Translations under genes and position numbers: made by a program
Assembly: GCA_024642205.1 (NCBI GenBank)
Contig: JAHEBQ010000050.1
Coordinates: forward strand, 1 to 47,405
Direction of reading: 5' to 3'
DNA from: Planctomycetaceae bacterium
Lineage (GTDB): Bacteria > Planctomycetota > Planctomycetia > Pirellulales > Pirellulaceae
DNA length: 47,405 nucleotides
The notes under the pieces: model-generated
What the model saw: the letters and a program-made list of their open reading frames with translations, nothing else
Databases searched by the model: none
Told to the model about the DNA's origin: nothing
Part shown: positions 44,395 through 47,405 of the stretch, piece after piece
How the letters are laid out: each line of letters starts with the position of its first letter
How positions within the stretch are numbered: the stretch's first letter is position 1

Positions 44395-45432
44395 ATGGAA
44401 TCCACTCTCGTTTTGACCATCGCCACCGTTTTGGTCGTCATCCTGTTTGATTTCACGAACGGATTTCACGACGCATCGAATATCGTGGCGACCGTTGTCG
44501 CTTCCCGGGCCATGTCGCCGCGGCAAGCGATTGTGCTGGTCGCTTTTTTTGAGTTTCTTGGCCCGTTGCTGGGCGGAACAGCCGTCGCCAATACAATTGG
44601 CAGCTTCGTGGATATTTCGAACCTTCCATCGTCGTTGTCGGTAGAAGTCGTTTTGTGTGCAGTTTTGGGGGCAATCACCTGGAACCTGGCAACCTGGCGG
44701 TTGGGAATCCCTTCATCTTCGTCTCACGCTTTGGTGGGAGGATTGATCGGCGTTGTCGTTGTTGTCGCCGGACCAAGCCAGGTCGTTTGGGGGCTGGCCC
44801 AGCTGCGAGCCGGACATTTGACCGGCGTAAGCAAAGTTCTGATTGCGTTGATTCTCTCACCGGTTGCCGGCTTCCTGGTGGGGTTTGTCATTCATCGCAC
44901 CATGCGGTTCCTGCTCCGTAGCGCGCGACCCGGTGTTAACCGGAACCTGAGGCGATTCCAATGGGTGAGTGCAGCGGGCCTGGCGTTTGCGCACGGTGCC
45001 AACGACGCGCAAAAAAGCATGGGAGTGATAACGTTGGTGCTTGTTTTGGGAGGCTTTCTGGACAAATTCCAGGTGCCTTTGTGGGTCGTACTGGTATGCG
45101 CGTCGACGATCACGATCGGCATTTTGTGCGGCGGATGGCGAATCGTAAAAACGGTTGGATTTGGAATCTACAAAATTCAACCCTTACACGCGGTTGATGC
45201 TCAGCTTACCTCAGGGAGCGTGGTTTTTCTGGCGGCGCTGATGGGAGCACCGGTATCGACCACGCACGTTGTCAGTTCTTCCATCATGGGGATCGGCGCG
45301 TCCGAGAGGTTTCGAGCAGTGCGTTGGCAAAAGGCAAAGGAAATCGTCGCTGCATGGATCGTTACGATTCCATCGGTCGGCCTGCTTTCCTGCGGGTTCT
45401 ACGCATTTTTGCGTCTATTGAATCACGGTTAA
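44395..45432 (+). CDS. Pit-family inorganic phosphate permease
   Basis: 345 residues, about ten membrane helices. The two PiT signatures are present in the inverted halves: FDFTNGFHDASNIVAT near the N-terminus and AHGANDAQKSMGVI at about 200, and a matching serine-rich SSSHALVGG and STTHVVSSSIMG before each half-end. PiT proteins move metal-phosphate with H+ or Na+; the latter would fit a cell that keeps a Na+ gradient, which is inference. The start at 44395 is preferred to 44344 since it leads into helix 1. Followed 22 bp later by its DUF47 partner. Confidence 0.88.
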   Translation: MESTLVLTIATVLVVILFDFTNGFHDASNIVATVVASRAMSPRQAIVLVAFFEFLGPLLGGTAVANTIGSFVDISNLPSSLSVEVVLCAVLGAITWNLATWRLGIPSSSSHALVGGLIGVVVVVAGPSQVVWGLAQLRAGHLTGVSKVLIALILSPVAGFLVGFVIHRTMRFLLRSARPGVNRNLRRFQWVSAAGLAFAHGANDAQKSMGVITLVLVLGGFLDKFQVPLWVVLVCASTITIGILCGGWRIVKTVGFGIYKIQPLHAVDAQLTSGSVVFLAALMGAPVSTTHVVSSSIMGIGASERFRAVRWQKAKEIVAAWIVTIPSVGLLSCGFYAFLRLLNHG

Positions 45433-45454
45433 TTGGATAAGTGCTCCTGATCAA

Positions 45455-46153
45455 ATGAATGACCCACAAAAAAAACTCCTGTCGAGAATGATCGATCGCC
45501 TTTTTCCCAAGGCGACCGATTTTTTTGGCTTGCTTGATGCCCAATGTGCGATCCTGGTTGAGGCAGTCACCGTTTTCAATCAGTTCATGACTGAAAATAG
45601 TCCTGAACTGGGCGCCAGGGTGTTGCAACTTGAACATGCGGGCGATGACTTGAAGCATCGACATATGGATGAACTGAATCGGACATTTGCCACGCCCATC
45701 GATCGGGAGGACATTGTCAAGGCGATCGTCAGCCTGGACGATATCCTCGGGTACGCGAAAACCACCGTACGCGAGATGGAAATTCTGCAGGTCGAGCCCG
45801 ATTTGCCGATGCGGCAGATGGCAGCCAGTATCCTGGAGGGAACGTTGGCATTGCAGCAGGGTTATAGCAAATTGAAGAAACACCCCCTGGAGGCTGAGCC
45901 CCATGCCCGTCGCGCCCACAAGACAGAACGCAGAGTCGAAAAAATTTATCGGTTCGCCGTATCTCAACTGTTTGACGACCAACGGTTGATTGAATCCATC
46001 GAGCTCTCGGAAGATCACGCGGTCGCAACTGCCATTACCGGCGTTGTCAGAATGCTGCGGCGGCGCGAACTGTATCGACATCTTTCCAATGCGGCAGACC
46101 GCATCGAAATCGCTGCCGAAATTCTCCACGATATCGTCGTTAAGATCGCCTGA
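45455..46153 (+). CDS. DUF47/PhoU-related Pit accessory protein
   Basis: 232 residues, all-helical, PhoU-like, with the DUF47 pattern FPKATDFFGLLDAQCAILVE at the start, LEHAGDDLKHRHMDEL (the E(x)nD metal-binding helix), FATPIDREDIVKAIVSLDDI, and a C-terminal IEIAAEILHDIVVKIA. DUF47 proteins are co-encoded with PiT permeases and are thought to control or stabilise them. The usual order is DUF47 before pit; here it follows, 22 bp downstream. Confidence 0.88.
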   Translation: MNDPQKKLLSRMIDRLFPKATDFFGLLDAQCAILVEAVTVFNQFMTENSPELGARVLQLEHAGDDLKHRHMDELNRTFATPIDREDIVKAIVSLDDILGYAKTTVREMEILQVEPDLPMRQMAASILEGTLALQQGYSKLKKHPLEAEPHARRAHKTERRVEKIYRFAVSQLFDDQRLIESIELSEDHAVATAITGVVRMLRRRELYRHLSNAADRIEIAAEILHDIVVKIA

Positions 46154-46628
46154 TACTTGAGAAAGGACAGTTATCCACTGTTGAAAACTCGTCGCAAGTT
46201 CTGATTCATCGCAGTCGCACTCAAATTCATGATCACCCGAGAAATTACTTGGCATGCCACACAAGTGACTTGTCCCCGTTTCGCCAGGAATCCGCTCGCA
46301 AATCACCCGGTAAATTGTGAATCCTAGCGATTGCAATCTTGGCTCGAACATCCGACGTCGTATTCAACGGATCCAACTCGGTAAGGATTTTTGATCGGCT
46401 ATTCGTTAGATGGCGGGTTGAGTTGTCGATTCTCGAGAATCGGGCTCCGATTTCTGGACAACACATGGGAAGGGAGATGAAAACAGGTTCGGCATTTGCC
46501 CATGGCGTTTGTCACCCCGGACGGCTTTGACGGAGGTGCGCAGTTCCCGTACAAGTTCGTTTCAGTCCATCGGGTTTGCCGGGCTGGTCTCTTTTCGCAA
46601 TTGTTGTTTATTGATTGGAACTGATTCG
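46154..46628. other. intergenic stretch, nothing recognised
   Basis: About 475 bp between the DUF47 gene and the decayed TolC-like gene. No terminator with a T-run, repeat or gene-like frame. Confidence 0.35.
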
Positions 46629-47405
46629 GTGTGCTGGTTTCGATGTTTTCAGGTGATCGCCATTGGCTGGGTATTTTCCACCGGTATCGCCATTGCTCAG
46701 CCACCGATTGGCGAAACGAGTTTCGTTGACTCGACGTCGCTTGAAAACGATATCGCGAATACTTAGGTTGTCGATCAATCCGACACCGGTTTAGTCGTTG
46801 ATGATTCGACATCGGAAACACAGCAGCCTGTGACACATGAACTGGAATTAGACAGCCTTTACCAGTTCACAACCGATGAGGTTTCAGGTCCATTTGTGGA
46901 ACTATCAGAAACCCGATTGCCGTTTCGTCAGTCGCTGGGCGGCCTGTTCGGCGTTAGTCGGGATCCTCGTCTCACGGACAACTCTTGTTCGGATCCAGGT
47001 CGTTCCCTCGCGATGGTCGACGACCAAGCGTTACGGCAACTCGTTGCCAGTCGCCCGGCCGTCGTCGCAGCCCGGTCAGCGGTGTCCATGGCCGCGGAAA
47101 ACCTGAGATTGGCCAATGCCATGCGACGACAAACTTGCAAGCTGGGCCAATGTACAGCGTGCCGACTTTTCAACGTCGTTTTGGGGCTACAGGCACAAAT
47201 CGATATACCGGTGGTCAACACCGGAAAGCCGTTGGTGGATCAGCGCTTTGCCAAACTTCGCCTGCATGCGACCGTCACGCAGCTTGAAAATGGAAGCACG
47301 GGCCGCAATTGAACGGTACGAGCGGGCCCGACAGTGGGTCGACGTCCCACCCATTCAATTCGATCGCGACCTTTCGGAATCGTTAAAGCCATTTGAAGAT
47401 CAATT
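46629..47405 (+). pseudogene. decayed TolC-family outer-membrane efflux protein, N-terminal part
   Basis: Reading from GTG 46629 gives a signal peptide (VIAIGWVFSTGIAIAQ), then an in-frame TAG at 46764-46766. The same frame continues with VTHELELDSLYQFTTDEVSG and LVASRPAVVAARSAVSMAAE, a TolC-type helix. After NAMRR the frame shifts (TNLQAGPMYSVPTF in frame +2), returns as AQIDIPVVNTGKPLVDQRF, and shifts again near 47295 to ARAAIERYERARQWVDVPPI. The pieces match the early part of planctomycete TolC-like proteins of metal or drug exporters. The stop plus two or more frameshifts make it non-functional. It continues past the window. Confidence 0.7.

Noticed and set aside
45362..46351. 329-codon minus-strand frame opposite the DUF47 gene
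   Set aside because: Shadow of the DUF47 and pit coding bias; no signal or family motif.

Overview
The window looks like a chromosome segment of a planctomycete (Planctomycetota, probably Pirellulales-like). This is inferred from gene content: a secreted sulfatase, a Na+-type N-ATPase operon in D-C-Q-R-B-E-F-A-G order, csrA, a BY-kinase-like ATPase with an altered Walker A, many secreted proteins of unknown function, a sigma-54 regulator and a decayed IS3 element. No rRNA, tRNA, CRISPR array or phage was recognised.

Layout. 1-7.5 kb: envelope/exopolysaccharide functions on the minus strand (chain-length regulator, BY-kinase-like ATPase, acyltransferase 3), a secreted polysaccharide-lyase-like protein on the plus strand, and a degenerate IS3-family insertion. 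7.9-13.3 kb: a small membrane protein, an outer-membrane barrel protein, and an AraC regulator divergent from a sulfatase that ends in a clear terminator. 13.6-27.7 kb: a ten-gene minus-strand operon of lipid-type enzymes, preceded by a sigma-54 activator. 28.6-35.6 kb: secreted or anchored proteins of unknown function, a repeat cluster, a sialidase-like gene with one in-frame stop, csrA and a small possibly LSm-like protein. 35.7-42.4 kb: a complete N-ATPase operon, followed by a P1B-type ATPase, a Pit phosphate permease and its DUF47 partner. 46.6 kb to the end: a decayed TolC-like gene.

The most interesting system is the 13-26.5 kb operon. A textbook -24/-12 promoter (GG-N10-GC) lies between a receiver-less sigma-54 activator and the first operon gene, which is itself a lone degenerate receiver. 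In order follow a CDP-alcohol phosphatidyltransferase, a membrane desaturase, a CarS-like CDP-lipid synthase, a PEP-synthase/rifampicin-phosphotransferase-like dikinase, a UbiA-family enzyme, a methyltransferase, PlsC, a fatty acyl-AMP ligase, and an ACP-thioester reductase-APH kinase fusion. Most junctions are ATGA or TAATG overlaps, so the set is very probably co-translated. My inference is a regulated pathway that turns fatty acids into fatty aldehydes or alcohols and builds an unusual, possibly ether-type, membrane lipid. The product is unknown.

The second system is the N-ATPase. It has AtpQ and AtpR, a b-delta fusion in place of separate b and delta genes, and a c subunit with carboxylates in both helices, all typical of Na+-exporting enzymes. 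A second possible sigma-54 promoter lies just upstream of it.
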